Shown here: positions 7,726-15,613 of the stretch, piece by piece
Layout: each line of letters starts with the position of its first letter
Numbering within the stretch: position 1 is the first letter of the stretch
Assembly (NCBI GenBank): GCA_963705355.1
Contig: OY970070.1
Location: forward strand, 1 to 64,000
Direction of reading: 5' to 3'
Source of the DNA: COMBO-56-21 sp963705355
GTDB taxonomy: Archaea; Thermoplasmatota; Thermoplasmata; UBA10834
Length of the DNA: 64,000 nt
Position numbers and translations under genes: made by a program
The notes under the pieces: model-generated
Databases searched by the model: none
Told to the model about the DNA's origin: nothing
Seen by the model: only the letters and a program-made list of their open reading frames with translations

Positions 7726-7920
7726 TCACAAGTCGTAAGGCTTCAGGGTCCTTCTGCCGTTCTTCTTCGCCCTTCGTGCCGCGCTCTCGATCATCTCGTG
7801 AACCTCCCTGTCCAGCTCATAGTAGAACTCCTCGGAGATCCTGATGCCCTCTCCGGCCACATCTTTCACATCGGACACTTTGATGATCATCTTCCCATTT
7901 CGCAGGGCTGAAACCTTCAT
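7726..7920 (-). CDS. Small histone-fold protein (NFYB/HAP3- or DUF1931-like)
   Basis: A 64-residue protein with an archaeal histone-fold pattern: KVSDVKDVAGEGIRIS, then a long amphipathic helix YELDREVHEMIESAARRAKKNG, then RRTLKPYDL. The spacing of the last helix and the R(T/K)xxPxD loop match annotated NFYB/HAP3-like archaeal proteins. The probable role is DNA binding as a dimer, either chromatin architecture or transcription. The ATG at 7918-7920 gives the conserved start MKVSALR; the longer reading frame upstream has no homology-like features. It heads the RaSEA-DUF5611 operon. Confidence 0.75.
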   Translation of the reverse strand: MKVSALRNGKMIIKVSDVKDVAGEGIRISEEFYYELDREVHEMIESAARRAKKNGRRTLKPYDL

Positions 7921-8045
7921 GCGCTCCCCCTTTGGATCCCCGAGTGGGAGTAGTCCTAATGCCTGTGCCCTTCTTAACGTTTTCCTTTTGGTCTCTGTCC
8001 CAAAGCTTTTTCCTGTGCATTCTTCTATCGGGAGAGGGCACAGCA

Positions 8046-9089
8046 ATGGACGTCGAATCGAAGTTCGCGCTAGCCTCCAGAAATGCTCTTGAGATAGTGA
8101 CCTCCGAGGAGCTGAAGAAGCTTTTTGAGACTAACTCGAAACCATCGGCATACATCGGGTACGAACCCAGCGGATTCGTCCATGCTGGACAGATCATCAC
8201 CGCAAGCAAGATCCTGGACCTCCAGAACGCTGGCGTCGAGGTGATCGTTTTCTTGGCGGATTGGCACGCTCTCATCAACGACAAGTTCGGAGGGAAGATA
8301 GAGGACATCAGAGCCTGCGGAGAGTATCTCAGAGAGTGCCTTCTTGCACTGGGCGTCAAGGACTCGGCCAAGTTCGTCTGGGCGAGCGACCTCATCGACC
8401 ATGCCAGCTACTGGGAGAAGTTCATCCGAATTGCCAAGGCCAGCTCGTTGGTGCGCATCAAGCGCGCCATGACAATCATGGGGAGGACTGAGGACGAGGC
8501 GGAGATAGACGCGTCCAAGGTCATGTATCCCCCGATGCAGGCGGCCGACATCTTCGAGCTCGGCGTCGATATCGCCCTTGCGGGCATGGACCAGCGAAGA
8601 GCTCACATGTTGGCAAGGGACGTGGCCGAGAAGCTGAAGTGGAAGAAACCGATTGGGCTTCACACTCCGCTCCTCGTGAGTCTCTTGGGTGGAGGGCGCA
8701 TGGATCCTGTTGAGGCGAAGATGTCGAAGAGCAGCCCGAACAGCGCTGTCTTCCTGCACGACTCTCCGCAGGAGATCTCGAAGAAGATCAAGAATGCCTT
8801 CTGCCCTGCAGAAACAGAGGGCAATCCAATCATCGACATTTTGAAGTTGATTGCGTTTCCGAAACTGGGCTCCGTTCACATTGATCGTTCCCTCAAGTAC
8901 GGCGGCTCGGTAGATTTCGGCTCCTTCGAGGAACTGCAAACGGCATACACTTCGGGCAAACTGCATGCTCAGGACATGAAGAACGGTGCTGCAGATTCCC
9001 TCACGACTATTCTGCAGCCTGTGAGGGACCACTTCGGGAAGCATCCCAAGAATCTGAACAGGGTCAAGGAGCTCTCAGTCACCCGATGA
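8046..9089 (+). CDS. tyrS: Tyrosyl-tRNA synthetase
   Basis: Class Ic aminoacyl-tRNA synthetase charging tRNA-Tyr, 347 residues, the archaeal/eukaryotic type. The HIGH-equivalent motif appears as PSGFVHAGQ and the KMSKS loop is intact at residues 225-229. The tyrosine-binding region (YIGYEPSG, QAADIFELGVDIALAGMDQRR) is archaeal TyrRS-like; TrpRS is less likely because of this signature. The ATG at 8046 follows GGGAGAGGG about 7 bases upstream. Upstream in-frame starts would run through the divergent promoter region. It converges with the DHH gene end to end. Confidence 0.93.
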   Translation: MDVESKFALASRNALEIVTSEELKKLFETNSKPSAYIGYEPSGFVHAGQIITASKILDLQNAGVEVIVFLADWHALINDKFGGKIEDIRACGEYLRECLLALGVKDSAKFVWASDLIDHASYWEKFIRIAKASSLVRIKRAMTIMGRTEDEAEIDASKVMYPPMQAADIFELGVDIALAGMDQRRAHMLARDVAEKLKWKKPIGLHTPLLVSLLGGGRMDPVEAKMSKSSPNSAVFLHDSPQEISKKIKNAFCPAETEGNPIIDILKLIAFPKLGSVHIDRSLKYGGSVDFGSFEELQTAYTSGKLHAQDMKNGAADSLTTILQPVRDHFGKHPKNLNRVKELSVTR

Positions 9090-10034
9090 TCACATTTTCC
9101 GAAGCAGCCTGAGCGCGCTCTCCACCGATATGTTGAGGATCGCCTCCACATCGCCTGTGCCCGTCAGGCCAGCAGCGCCCGGATGACCTCCGCCTCCGTT
9201 GGTGGTCTCAGAACCGACTCCGCCCAGAAGCTTGCCGAGATGTATCCCTTTTCTGACCATCGCCTGAGTCGCTCGCGCGCTTATTCTGAACTGTTCTCCC
9301 CTCTGCGAGCCGACAAATGCTATGTCCGCCCCCAGGGACAGAAGCGCCTTGCAGACGGAAGCCTCGAATGCGCTCCCCTGCGACACCGCGACGATGTATT
9401 CTCCGACCTTCCAGTACTTCAGTCTCTGCGCTCCCTTGAGCTGGGATATTCTTTCGGAAATATCCGTCTCAAGGTCGACGAGGTTCATCGCTTCGTCCAT
9501 CTGGATGTTGTGAGTGCTCATCAACTCGGAGAAAGTCACAAGCGTGCCTGGCTTCGCGAACTTGAAGTAGCCAGAATCCGTCAGCATGCCGAACAGGAGT
9601 GCCAGGGCAACTTCCTTCGTCGGCACCATCCCCGCAGATCTCAGGAGCTCAAAGATGATCTCAGAGCACGAAGTTCTGGTGTCGTCGCAGTGATACATCT
9701 TCGCTTTTTCCCACTTCGCATTCTTCACGTGGTGGTCTACGACGATCGCTTCTGAGAGGTCGAATTCGCCGTTGAGCTGTTCAGGCCCAGATGTATCGAG
9801 TATGAGCAGTCGCTTTCTCGGGACCTTCGCGACGTCCTCCCTGGTTTTGATTCCAAGGGTCTCTGCGAGGACTTTGGAGACTCTGTCCAGACCCCCCGGG
9901 ACTCCGATTACGACATTCAGGAACGACTGTTGCACAGCGAACGCGCTCGCAAGTGCGTCCGCGTCGGCATTGCCGTGCAGAAGCACAAGTGTGCCACCTT
10001 CCTTGCCGAGCTCGGCTGCTATGCTGGAAAGCAC
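9090..10034 (-). CDS. DHH/DHHA1 family phosphoesterase (NrnA/RecJ-like)
   Basis: A 314-residue phosphoesterase, probably a single-strand nanoRNase or cyclic-dinucleotide phosphodiesterase. The N-terminal DHH domain shows HGNADADALASAFA (metal ligands), LILDTSG and VVDHH. The C-terminal DHHA1 domain ends with the substrate-binding GGGGHPGAAG. There is no transmembrane or CBS part. A TATA box on the minus strand at 10058-10067 (TATTTTATAG) lies about 26 bases from the ATG, so this gene likely makes its own leaderless transcript although it follows prefoldin in the same direction. The exact substrate cannot be told from sequence. Confidence 0.85.
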   Translation of the reverse strand: MLSSIAAELGKEGGTLVLLHGNADADALASAFAVQQSFLNVVIGVPGGLDRVSKVLAETLGIKTREDVAKVPRKRLLILDTSGPEQLNGEFDLSEAIVVDHHVKNAKWEKAKMYHCDDTRTSCSEIIFELLRSAGMVPTKEVALALLFGMLTDSGYFKFAKPGTLVTFSELMSTHNIQMDEAMNLVDLETDISERISQLKGAQRLKYWKVGEYIVAVSQGSAFEASVCKALLSLGADIAFVGSQRGEQFRISARATQAMVRKGIHLGKLLGGVGSETTNGGGGHPGAAGLTGTGDVEAILNISVESALRLLRKM

Positions 10035-10057
10035 GAGTGGATGTCAGAACGAATGAC

Positions 10058-10067
10058 CTATAAAATA
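10058..10067 (-). promoter_or_regulatory. TATA box for the DHH phosphoesterase gene
   Basis: The minus strand reads TATTTTATAG. Its centre is about 28 bases from the ATG at 10032-10034, the spacing expected for a leaderless archaeal transcript. It separates this gene from the exosome/prefoldin operon upstream. Confidence 0.6.
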
Positions 10068-10123
10068 GATAGCTAGCTCCCGTCGAAGAAGTGCTTCTCG
10101 GGAGAATGGAATCGACTGCAGAT

Positions 10124-10510
10124 CTAGGTCTCGTCCACTTCGGGTGCAGGCTTCGCAGGAGCTGGCGTCTGCAACGCCTGGGTTATCTGGTCCTGCAAGC
10201 TCTTATGCCTCTCCCTCAGATGCTTGTCCTGCCTGTCGAGGGTCTTGACGCGGACCTCCGCGGTCTCCTTCTGCTCCTTCAGTTCGGTCAGAAGCGCGGG
10301 CTTGTCCTTGACTTGGATCAGGAGCGAACCTACATTCTTGAAAACTGCCGAATCCTCGGCCAACCTCTCAAGCTCCTGGATGGTCCTTTCGAGTTCCCTC
10401 ACCTGCGCCTCGAGCTGGATTTTCTGGGTCGTGACCATCTGTATCTGCTGGGTCAGCTGCTGGAACTGCGCTATCTGGTTCTGGACCTTCGGTGGTATGT
10501 TGTCCATCAT
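10124..10510 (-). CDS. pfdB: Prefoldin beta subunit
   Basis: Subunit of the hexameric chaperone that passes unfolded proteins to the thermosome; 128 residues. It shows the beta-prefoldin layout of two long coiled-coil helices (QNQIAQFQQLTQQIQMVTTQ and a C-terminal LKEQKETAEVRVKTLDRQ) around a central hairpin (FKNVGSLLIQVKDK). The start is one of two adjacent ATGs (10510 or 10507); the first overlaps the Pcc1 stop and has GGAGG 10 bases upstream. This is the usual last position of the exosome superoperon. Confidence 0.93.
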   Translation of the reverse strand: MMDNIPPKVQNQIAQFQQLTQQIQMVTTQKIQLEAQVRELERTIQELERLAEDSAVFKNVGSLLIQVKDKPALLTELKEQKETAEVRVKTLDRQDKHLRERHKSLQDQITQALQTPAPAKPAPEVDET

Positions 10511-10752
10511 CTGCTTCCTGCCTCCTTCGCCGTATCCTCTGCCACATTCGTCCATCTGATATATGAGTTCAGGGCCGCTCTCAGAGCGTTCTGGTCGTCA
10601 GCCTCTATGACGATCCGAACCTCGCCGTCCCGCTTCTCGACGACGACCTTCGTCCTCGGGATGTTCTCAGCCAACTCTGGCGAGAGAGCTCCCGCGACGA
10701 TTTCAGGTCGCGAGGTCTTCACGCTCAGCTCAGCCCTGCTGGTCAAGGTCAT
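10507..10752 (-). CDS. pcc1: KEOPS complex subunit Pcc1
   Basis: Small (81-residue) Pcc1 family protein, the dimerisation subunit of KEOPS, which makes the t6A modification at position 37 of ANN-decoding tRNAs. The pattern SPELAENIPRTKVVVEKRDGEVRIVIEADDQ... ALRAALNSYIRW is the archaeal Pcc1 signature (split here for length). The ATG overlaps the RpoP stop (ATGA) and the stop overlaps the prefoldin start, so the three are translationally coupled. Other KEOPS genes are not in the window. Confidence 0.88.
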   Translation of the reverse strand: MTLTSRAELSVKTSRPEIVAGALSPELAENIPRTKVVVEKRDGEVRIVIEADDQNALRAALNSYIRWTNVAEDTAKEAGSR

Positions 10753-10883
10753 CTTCCCTTGATCGACTTCCTCACGTTCGGCCTCTCCTTGTAGAAGACC
10801 TTCGAGCCGCACTTCTCGCACTGAAGGCCCACCGTGTTCACGTTCGTCCTCACGGGCTCCTTGCACTTCGAGCACTTGTACAT
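10749..10883 (-). CDS. rpoP: RNA polymerase subunit P (Rpb12/RpoP)
   Basis: A 44-residue zinc-ribbon subunit of archaeal RNA polymerase, read directly from the sequence: MYKCSKCKEPVR, then LQCEKCGSKVFYKERP and a basic end. The two CxxC pairs bind one zinc. The ATG is at 10881-10883, just after GGTGAC, 5 bases past the L37Ae stop; its TGA overlaps the Pcc1 ATG. It is too short for most ORF cut-offs, but its sequence and its location between L37Ae and Pcc1 are diagnostic. Confidence 0.93.
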   Translation of the reverse strand: MYKCSKCKEPVRTNVNTVGLQCEKCGSKVFYKERPNVRKSIKGR

Positions 10884-10888
10884 GTCAC

Positions 10889-11263
10889 CTACTCCTTCTT
10901 CTTAGCGCTCTTCTTGGGCTTCTCGGCCTTCTTCGGCTCCTTTGGGGGGATCACTTCGGACTCCTCTTCCTCCACCCCGGCCGCCTCCTCCCTGCCCTCT
11001 GCCTTCGCCAGCACTTCCGCGAGCTCGCGCCTGACTGCTACAGGAGGCGTGGGCTTGTAGGAGCTGCTGGCCATCCTCGTGCCGCAGCGCCTGCACACCC
11101 AGATGCCGGTGGCAGTCCGACCCATCGTCACTCCATGGCAGACTGGGCACTCGTGCCTTCCCTTGCACTCGACCTCGACTTCTGCTATCCGCTTTCTGAC
11201 CGTCACGCCGTATCGCGCACCAAACCTTCCAGCCGAGCCAACCTTCTTAGTCCTCTTGGCCAT
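10889..11263 (-). CDS. rpl37ae: Ribosomal protein L37Ae with C-terminal extension
   Basis: Large-subunit zinc-ribbon protein eL43, 124 residues. The N-terminal 85 residues are standard: MAKRTKKVGSAGRFGARYG, HECPVCHG, WVCRRCG and the conserved ending of the fold around YKPTPP. The normal family length is 80-95. About 40 extra C-terminal residues are acidic then Lys-rich, like the tails of S3 and L29 here. The start at 11261-11263 gives the family N-terminus. It lies 14 bases after Rrp42. Confidence 0.93.
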   Translation of the reverse strand: MAKRTKKVGSAGRFGARYGVTVRKRIAEVEVECKGRHECPVCHGVTMGRTATGIWVCRRCGTRMASSSYKPTPPVAVRRELAEVLAKAEGREEAAGVEEEESEVIPPKEPKKAEKPKKSAKKKE

Positions 11264-11277
11264 CGTATCTCCGTCCC

Positions 11278-12048
11278 TCAGAGCTTCGAGCGAACCTCGG
11301 CTCCGATTCTCCTCGCCGCGTCGACAGTCTTGAAGACCTCTTCCAATGTAAATGCTCCGTCGAGGCCCTTCTGCATGGCGCACAGGTTTCCGGTCTCGAT
11401 TGTTGCGACGGTCAACCTCGCGTCCGCGACCCTCTCCTCGTCGTGGGTCGGGTCCACGAGGATCTTCCCATCGATCTTGACAGCCGTTATCGAGATCGGC
11501 TCGTGCAGTACGGGCAGCGGATAGTCCTCGCCCTTTCCGGCCCTCTTGGCAGGCACGATCGTGCTCTTGAACGCCGCGTTCGCGCCGATGTTGGCCGCGT
11601 CGAACAGGTTGCCGTCGTAGTCGAGCACATGCACATCAACGAACATGATCCAAACCTCTTTGCCAGGCTCAATGCACAGCTTGGACATGTCGACCGCATG
11701 TCCTTCTCTGATGCCCCTGTCGATGACCCTTGCGACCTCGATCGATTCCTGGTCCGGCGGTCCACCCTCGAATGTGTCGCTCGCCATCGGTATCAGTTCG
11801 GCATTGGTCGTGAGAACGCCCGTGTTCGGCGTGTCCGGGAATGGCTGGCCCGTGACCAGCTTCACTCCGACCACGACTTGCGTGTCACCCAGCTTCACCC
11901 TGGCGGAGCCTTCTGCCGAGCCGATGAAGTTGGTCTCGACGGTCAGCGGACGGAGCTCATCGAACCGTCTTCCGTCAACCCGCTGGCCCTTTGCCAGCAG
12001 CTTAGAGATGTAATCCCTCTTGAGGTCGGCCACAACATCTTTTCCCAT
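11278..12048 (-). CDS. rrp42: Exosome subunit Rrp42
   Basis: Non-catalytic RNase PH-fold subunit of the archaeal exosome core, which forms the hexameric ring with Rrp41 for 3'-5' phosphorolysis; 256 residues. Features are KGQRVDGRRFDELRPL, GSARVKLGDTQVVVGVKL and DYDGNLFDAANIGANAA. It directly follows Rrp41 (the stop codon and ATG abut). It lacks the catalytic Asp arrangement of Rrp41, as expected for Rrp42. Confidence 0.95.
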   Translation of the reverse strand: MGKDVVADLKRDYISKLLAKGQRVDGRRFDELRPLTVETNFIGSAEGSARVKLGDTQVVVGVKLVTGQPFPDTPNTGVLTTNAELIPMASDTFEGGPPDQESIEVARVIDRGIREGHAVDMSKLCIEPGKEVWIMFVDVHVLDYDGNLFDAANIGANAAFKSTIVPAKRAGKGEDYPLPVLHEPISITAVKIDGKILVDPTHDEERVADARLTVATIETGNLCAMQKGLDGAFTLEEVFKTVDAARRIGAEVRSKL

Positions 12049-12819
12049 CTAGACCGCCTCCGAGCGTTCCGCAGGACCAAGCTCTGTTTCCTCGGTCCTG
12101 GCAGAGTATCTCCTCTTTAGCGCATCACGCTGAACCTCGGAGATCTTCTTACACGCCTCCACGGCCATGTGAACGCCCTTGCCGAACTCCTCAGGCGTGA
12201 GGTCTCCGTCCATCTGGAGCAGAACGATCTCCCCAGTCCTCGGGACATATCCGACAGGAATATCTGCCTGGCCGGAGTTGTCCTCCTCCTTGCCCAGGTC
12301 CAGAACGATCGTGTCCGCGACCTTGCCGGCGGCACACGCCGCGACCAGGTCCCTCATCGGCACGCCCGCATCGGCAAGCGCCACCGATGCCGCGGTCAAG
12401 CCAGCACATCTCGTGCCCGCGTTCGCCTGCAGGACCTCGATGTAGACGTCTATGGAAGTCCTCGGGAAGTATTCGGTGAACACTACGTTAGTGAGCGCCT
12501 CCGAGATGATCTTGGATATCTCGTGAGACCTCCTGTCGGGACCGGGCCTCTTCCGGTCGTCCACGGAGAACGACGCCATGTTGTAATGGCACTGTACCAG
12601 CGCCCTCTCCGGGTTCTGCAGGTGCCTGGGATGGCATTCCCTCGGGCCGTACACTGCGGCCATGACCTTGTTCAGGCCCCATTCAACATATGCGGAGCCG
12701 TCCGCACGCTTCAGCACGCCAGCTTCTATCTTCAGAGGCCTCATCTCGTCGGGCCTCCGGCCGTCTAGTCTCCGGCCATTCTCGTCGATCAACTTGAGAT
12801 CTGTAGGTGTTCCACCCAT
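12049..12819 (-). CDS. rrp41: Exosome catalytic subunit Rrp41
   Basis: Catalytic RNase PH-type subunit of the archaeal exosome, degrading RNA 3'-5' with phosphate; about 256 residues. It shows RRLDGRRPDEMRPL, VYGPRECHPRHLQ, ANAGTRCAGLTAASVALADAG and the active-site region VLDLGKEEDNSGQADIPVG. The ATG at 12817-12819 gives the usual MGGTP-like start with GGGAG 10 bases before; a GTG three codons earlier (12828) would overlap the Rrp4 stop as GTGA and is an alternative. Confidence 0.95.
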   Translation of the reverse strand: MGGTPTDLKLIDENGRRLDGRRPDEMRPLKIEAGVLKRADGSAYVEWGLNKVMAAVYGPRECHPRHLQNPERALVQCHYNMASFSVDDRKRPGPDRRSHEISKIISEALTNVVFTEYFPRTSIDVYIEVLQANAGTRCAGLTAASVALADAGVPMRDLVAACAAGKVADTIVLDLGKEEDNSGQADIPVGYVPRTGEIVLLQMDGDLTPEEFGKGVHMAVEACKKISEVQRDALKRRYSARTEETELGPAERSEAV

Positions 12820-12824
12820 GCACT

Positions 12825-13517
12825 TCACGCTCCCTTCCCGGAGCTCTGCTCCAGGAGTTTCTTAACCTTCTCTGTCAGTCCGAGGCTGTGAGCCTCATCC
12901 TCTATCATCCTGATCGCTTTCACGGCCCTGACGATACTGTCCAGCTCGCCGTCGATCCAGATCCTTCCGTTCTGCCCCACGTAGATTCGGCAGCCTGTCA
13001 TATTCTTCAGCATCTGGATCATGGAGCCGTCCTTGCCGATGACTCTCGGGACCTTGGACGGCGAGACCTCGATGACCATGCCGCCCGCGAGCTTTCTCAG
13101 GCCGTGCTCCTGCATCGAGACCTGGATCCTCATCATCTCGTCAACGCCCACGATCTTCAGCAGCACGACGTCCCCCACCGACATGAACTTGCTAGTCTCC
13201 CCGAACTCGACCCTCCATGGGACCTCGTTCACGTGCAGAGGGGACGGATAAGGCGAGTTGATGTCGACGAGCCAGTTGGATGGGCCTATGTCCACGATCT
13301 TCCCGACCACGAGGTCTCCTCTAATCGGCATATACTGCCCTGCGAAAGGAACGACGCTTATGGAATCCGGCCTGACGCTCTTTATGCCCAGCTGAGAGGC
13401 GAATATCTTGCCCCCCTCCGAATAGGTCCCGGGCCCGGCCTCCTTGCTGGATATCGCCAGGAGATCTCCAGGTACCACTATCTCTCTGATGTTCTCCTTA
13501 GAATCACTCGACTGCAT
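12825..13517 (-). CDS. rrp4: Exosome RNA-binding cap subunit Rrp4
   Basis: S1/KH cap protein that recruits RNA to the exosome ring; about 230 residues. The N-terminal domain begins REIVVPGDLLA, the S1 domain is around GDLVVGKIVDIGPSNWLVDI, and the KH domain contains VPRVIGKDGSMIQMLKNMTGCRIYVGQNG (quoted in part; continuous stretch 13005-12960). The start at MQSSDSK (13515-13517) is preferred; in-frame ATGs at 13532 and 13547 are possible. A TATA-like GATTTAAGG lies near 13650, so the exosome genes may have their own promoter in addition to read-through from psmA. Confidence 0.93.
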   Translation of the reverse strand: MQSSDSKENIREIVVPGDLLAISSKEAGPGTYSEGGKIFASQLGIKSVRPDSISVVPFAGQYMPIRGDLVVGKIVDIGPSNWLVDINSPYPSPLHVNEVPWRVEFGETSKFMSVGDVVLLKIVGVDEMMRIQVSMQEHGLRKLAGGMVIEVSPSKVPRVIGKDGSMIQMLKNMTGCRIYVGQNGRIWIDGELDSIVRAVKAIRMIEDEAHSLGLTEKVKKLLEQSSGKGA

Positions 13518-13713
13518 ATGACTCACTCGCATGTTTGCGATAAACACGCTGCCAGCGAGGCTTCAAATCACAAGGATTTGCTTCGCGGCTCGCAGTAGTG
13601 CATTTACCCTTATCTCTCTTCGGAGCGGAAACTGCGTCATATCCTTAAATCTTTTGGTCGCACCCGGCAGGGTCCAGCCGCGACAATTCCAATGCAGCCA
13701 GGCACCCAGGAAG

Positions 13714-14409
13714 TCACTTCAGTATCTTGGTTTCCGCTTCCCCGTGCGTCTTGTTGCTGACCTTCTCGAAGAACTCGGTCTGCAGGCCCGCGGGCATCTC
13801 GATGACTCCTATCCAAGAGCCGTCCTTCTGCCACTCCTCTCTGGTGATCTTGCCGAAGTGCTTGAAGTCCTCGTAGCATCTGCCGTAGTCCTCTCCCGAG
13901 ACCTTGACCGCTATCCGGACCTTGTCGAACCTTATCGGGATGAGCGGCCTGAGAGCGTCCATGACCCCGGGGACCTGCGCCTCAACGGGTTTGAACGGGT
14001 CGATGTGGACCTTCGCCTCCTCCATCGCAATCTCGATCCGGGCTGGAGGATGCGGAGCTCCAGTCTGGGGGTTCATGGCGTTCCTCGCGATGTACTCGAC
14101 GATCCTCTTGCGCTTGTTTTCCTGCATTATCTTGCGCTGCTCGGTCGTGAGCTGGACCTCTCCCTTCAGGATGATCGTCTTCGCGACCACTGCGGGATCG
14201 ACCGTGCCGAAGATCTCCTTGATCTTGTCCTCAGGGGCCCTCGTCCCCTTCTTCGCGTTCTTGAAGATCGTGTCTATGACCATGTGCTCGAAAAGGTCGA
14301 CCTCTTTGCCGTCCTTCATCTTCTGGACGACGGCCGGGTCTATCAGTATCTCGAAGCTCTCTCCGTGCGATTCGTACCTTGCGACAATTGCCTCGTCAAG
14401 GTCGACCAT
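13714..14409 (-). CDS. sdo1: SBDS/Sdo1 ribosome maturation protein
   Basis: Shwachman-Bodian-Diamond syndrome protein homologue (231 residues). In eukaryotes it releases the anti-association factor from the large subunit; the archaeal role is taken to be similar. Three SBDS domains are visible in order: VARYESHGESFEILIDP, then EYIARNAMNPQTGAPHPPARIE, then the C-terminal ferredoxin-like domain with FGKITREEWQKDGSW. It starts 11 bases after proteasome alpha, as in most euryarchaea. Confidence 0.95.
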   Translation of the reverse strand: MVDLDEAIVARYESHGESFEILIDPAVVQKMKDGKEVDLFEHMVIDTIFKNAKKGTRAPEDKIKEIFGTVDPAVVAKTIILKGEVQLTTEQRKIMQENKRKRIVEYIARNAMNPQTGAPHPPARIEIAMEEAKVHIDPFKPVEAQVPGVMDALRPLIPIRFDKVRIAVKVSGEDYGRCYEDFKHFGKITREEWQKDGSWIGVIEMPAGLQTEFFEKVSNKTHGEAETKILK

Positions 14410-14420
14410 GATATCAGCAC

Positions 14421-15137
14421 TCAGGTCGCGAGCTTCTTCACGTAGGCCTCCACCTCGGCCTCCGTGAGCCTCCTGAACTTCTCGCCGACCTTCACCAGAC
14501 CGATCTCGACGGCTTTGGTGTTGAGACTCTCCTCAGTTGCCTTGGTGAGGGCCCTGAGCCCAAGCAGTATGGCATCGTCCTGAGAGAGGTCTTCCTTGTA
14601 CTCCTCCTCGAAGACGTCCATGATCGCGTTCTTGCCCGCGCCGATGGATCCGGCCTTGTACGCCACGAGCGCGCCGCTAGGGTCCGTCTCGAACAGATGA
14701 CATCCCTGCTCGTCGACCCCGGCGACCAGAAGTGCCGTGCCGAACGGCCTGACGCCGCCATACTGTGTGTAGTTCTGTTTGAAGTCGCAGAGCCTTTTGA
14801 CAAGAGTCTCGATGTCCATCTTCTCGGCGTATGTGACCTTGTTGACCTGCGCCAGCATTCTCGCGTAGTCCACGAGGACACGCGCATCGGCTACCAGACC
14901 TGAGGTCGCGCAGCCAATGTGCTCGTCTATCTGGAAGATCTTCTCGATCGATCTCGACTCGATGAGCTTGCTCGCGATCCTCTTGTCGACTATGAGCGCG
15001 ACGCCGTCCTTGAACTTCAGGCCAACGGTCGTCGTTCCTCTCTTGACTGCCTCTCGGGCGTATTCCACTTGGAACAGTCTGCCGTCCGGCGAGAAGACTG
15101 TGATCGCCCTGTCGTATGCCATCTGTCCTGGTTGCAT
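14421..15137 (-). CDS. psmA: Proteasome alpha subunit
   Basis: Outer-ring subunit of the archaeal 20S proteasome, 238 residues. The N-terminal gate motif YDRAITVFSPDGRLFQVEYA is diagnostic of alpha subunits, and there is no propeptide or catalytic Thr. ETDPSGALVAYKAGSIGAG is also typical. Start MQPGQMAYDR at 15135-15137 has GAGGTG about 9 bases upstream and a TATA box (minus strand CCTTTATAAC, 15216-15225). It heads the psmA-SBDS-exosome superoperon. The beta subunit is not in the window. Confidence 0.96.
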   Translation of the reverse strand: MQPGQMAYDRAITVFSPDGRLFQVEYAREAVKRGTTTVGLKFKDGVALIVDKRIASKLIESRSIEKIFQIDEHIGCATSGLVADARVLVDYARMLAQVNKVTYAEKMDIETLVKRLCDFKQNYTQYGGVRPFGTALLVAGVDEQGCHLFETDPSGALVAYKAGSIGAGKNAIMDVFEEEYKEDLSQDDAILLGLRALTKATEESLNTKAVEIGLVKVGEKFRRLTEAEVEAYVKKLAT

Positions 15138-15215
15138 GTGTATAACACCTCTTCTGAAAGTGAGATAGTCTGAGCTATAGCAGCTATGACTGGATTCTGC
15201 CTAAGGTGCTAACTC

Positions 15216-15225
15216 GTTATAAAGG
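15216..15225 (-). promoter_or_regulatory. TATA box for psmA/exosome superoperon
   Basis: The minus strand reads CCTTTATAAC, close to the archaeal consensus. It implies a start near 15195 and a leader of about 55 bases containing the GAGGTG ribosome-binding site of psmA. The box sits just past the Rnp2 stop codon. Confidence 0.6.
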
Positions 15226-15239
15226 TTTTCGGCGGCCAC

Positions 15240-15605
15240 TCAAAGGTGATATTGAGGGTTTCCGGACCTCTGGAACGTCTCTTCCCTCGTGCCTATCCTC
15301 GACCTGTACTTCACCTTCAGGGTCTTGATCGTGCCCGAGGTTCTCAGGGTTCTCACACTGCATGAAACACCCCTGATCGAGCCCATGGAGGAGAGCACCT
15401 TGATGGCCTCCTCCTTCAAAAAGTGGGGCACCTTGAGGATCCCGAAGTTGTTGTCGAACACGGTTATCCTGAACGAGTTCGCAAGCCGTGTGCCCCTTGC
15501 AGCATGGATAAGGGAATCAAGGAAATCGTTCCGGGCGAAGCCACGCTCGCTCTCGATGCTGAAGGCGATGTATCTCCACCTTTCACCCGGAGCTTTGCTC
15601 GGCAT
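15240..15605 (-). CDS. rnp2: Ribonuclease P protein component 2 (Pop5)
   Basis: Pop5-type RNase P subunit (121 residues), which pairs with Rpp30 to support the catalytic domain of the RNA. The N-terminal ERWRYIAFSIESE, followed by a LIHAARG helix region, and the late segment VSCSVRTLRTSGTIKTLK fit Pop5. It starts 8 bases after the ftsZ stop, so it is cotranscribed with ftsZ. In many euryarchaea Rnp2 sits next to psmA, as here. Confidence 0.85.
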   Translation of the reverse strand: MPSKAPGERWRYIAFSIESERGFARNDFLDSLIHAARGTRLANSFRITVFDNNFGILKVPHFLKEEAIKVLSSMGSIRGVSCSVRTLRTSGTIKTLKVKYRSRIGTREETFQRSGNPQYHL

Positions 15606-15613
15606 GGAAGCTC

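Noticed and set aside
9090..10034. DHH gene as part of the exosome operon
   Set aside because: It has its own TATA box at leaderless spacing and an 89-base gap after the preceding operon direction is considered, so it is treated as a separate unit.
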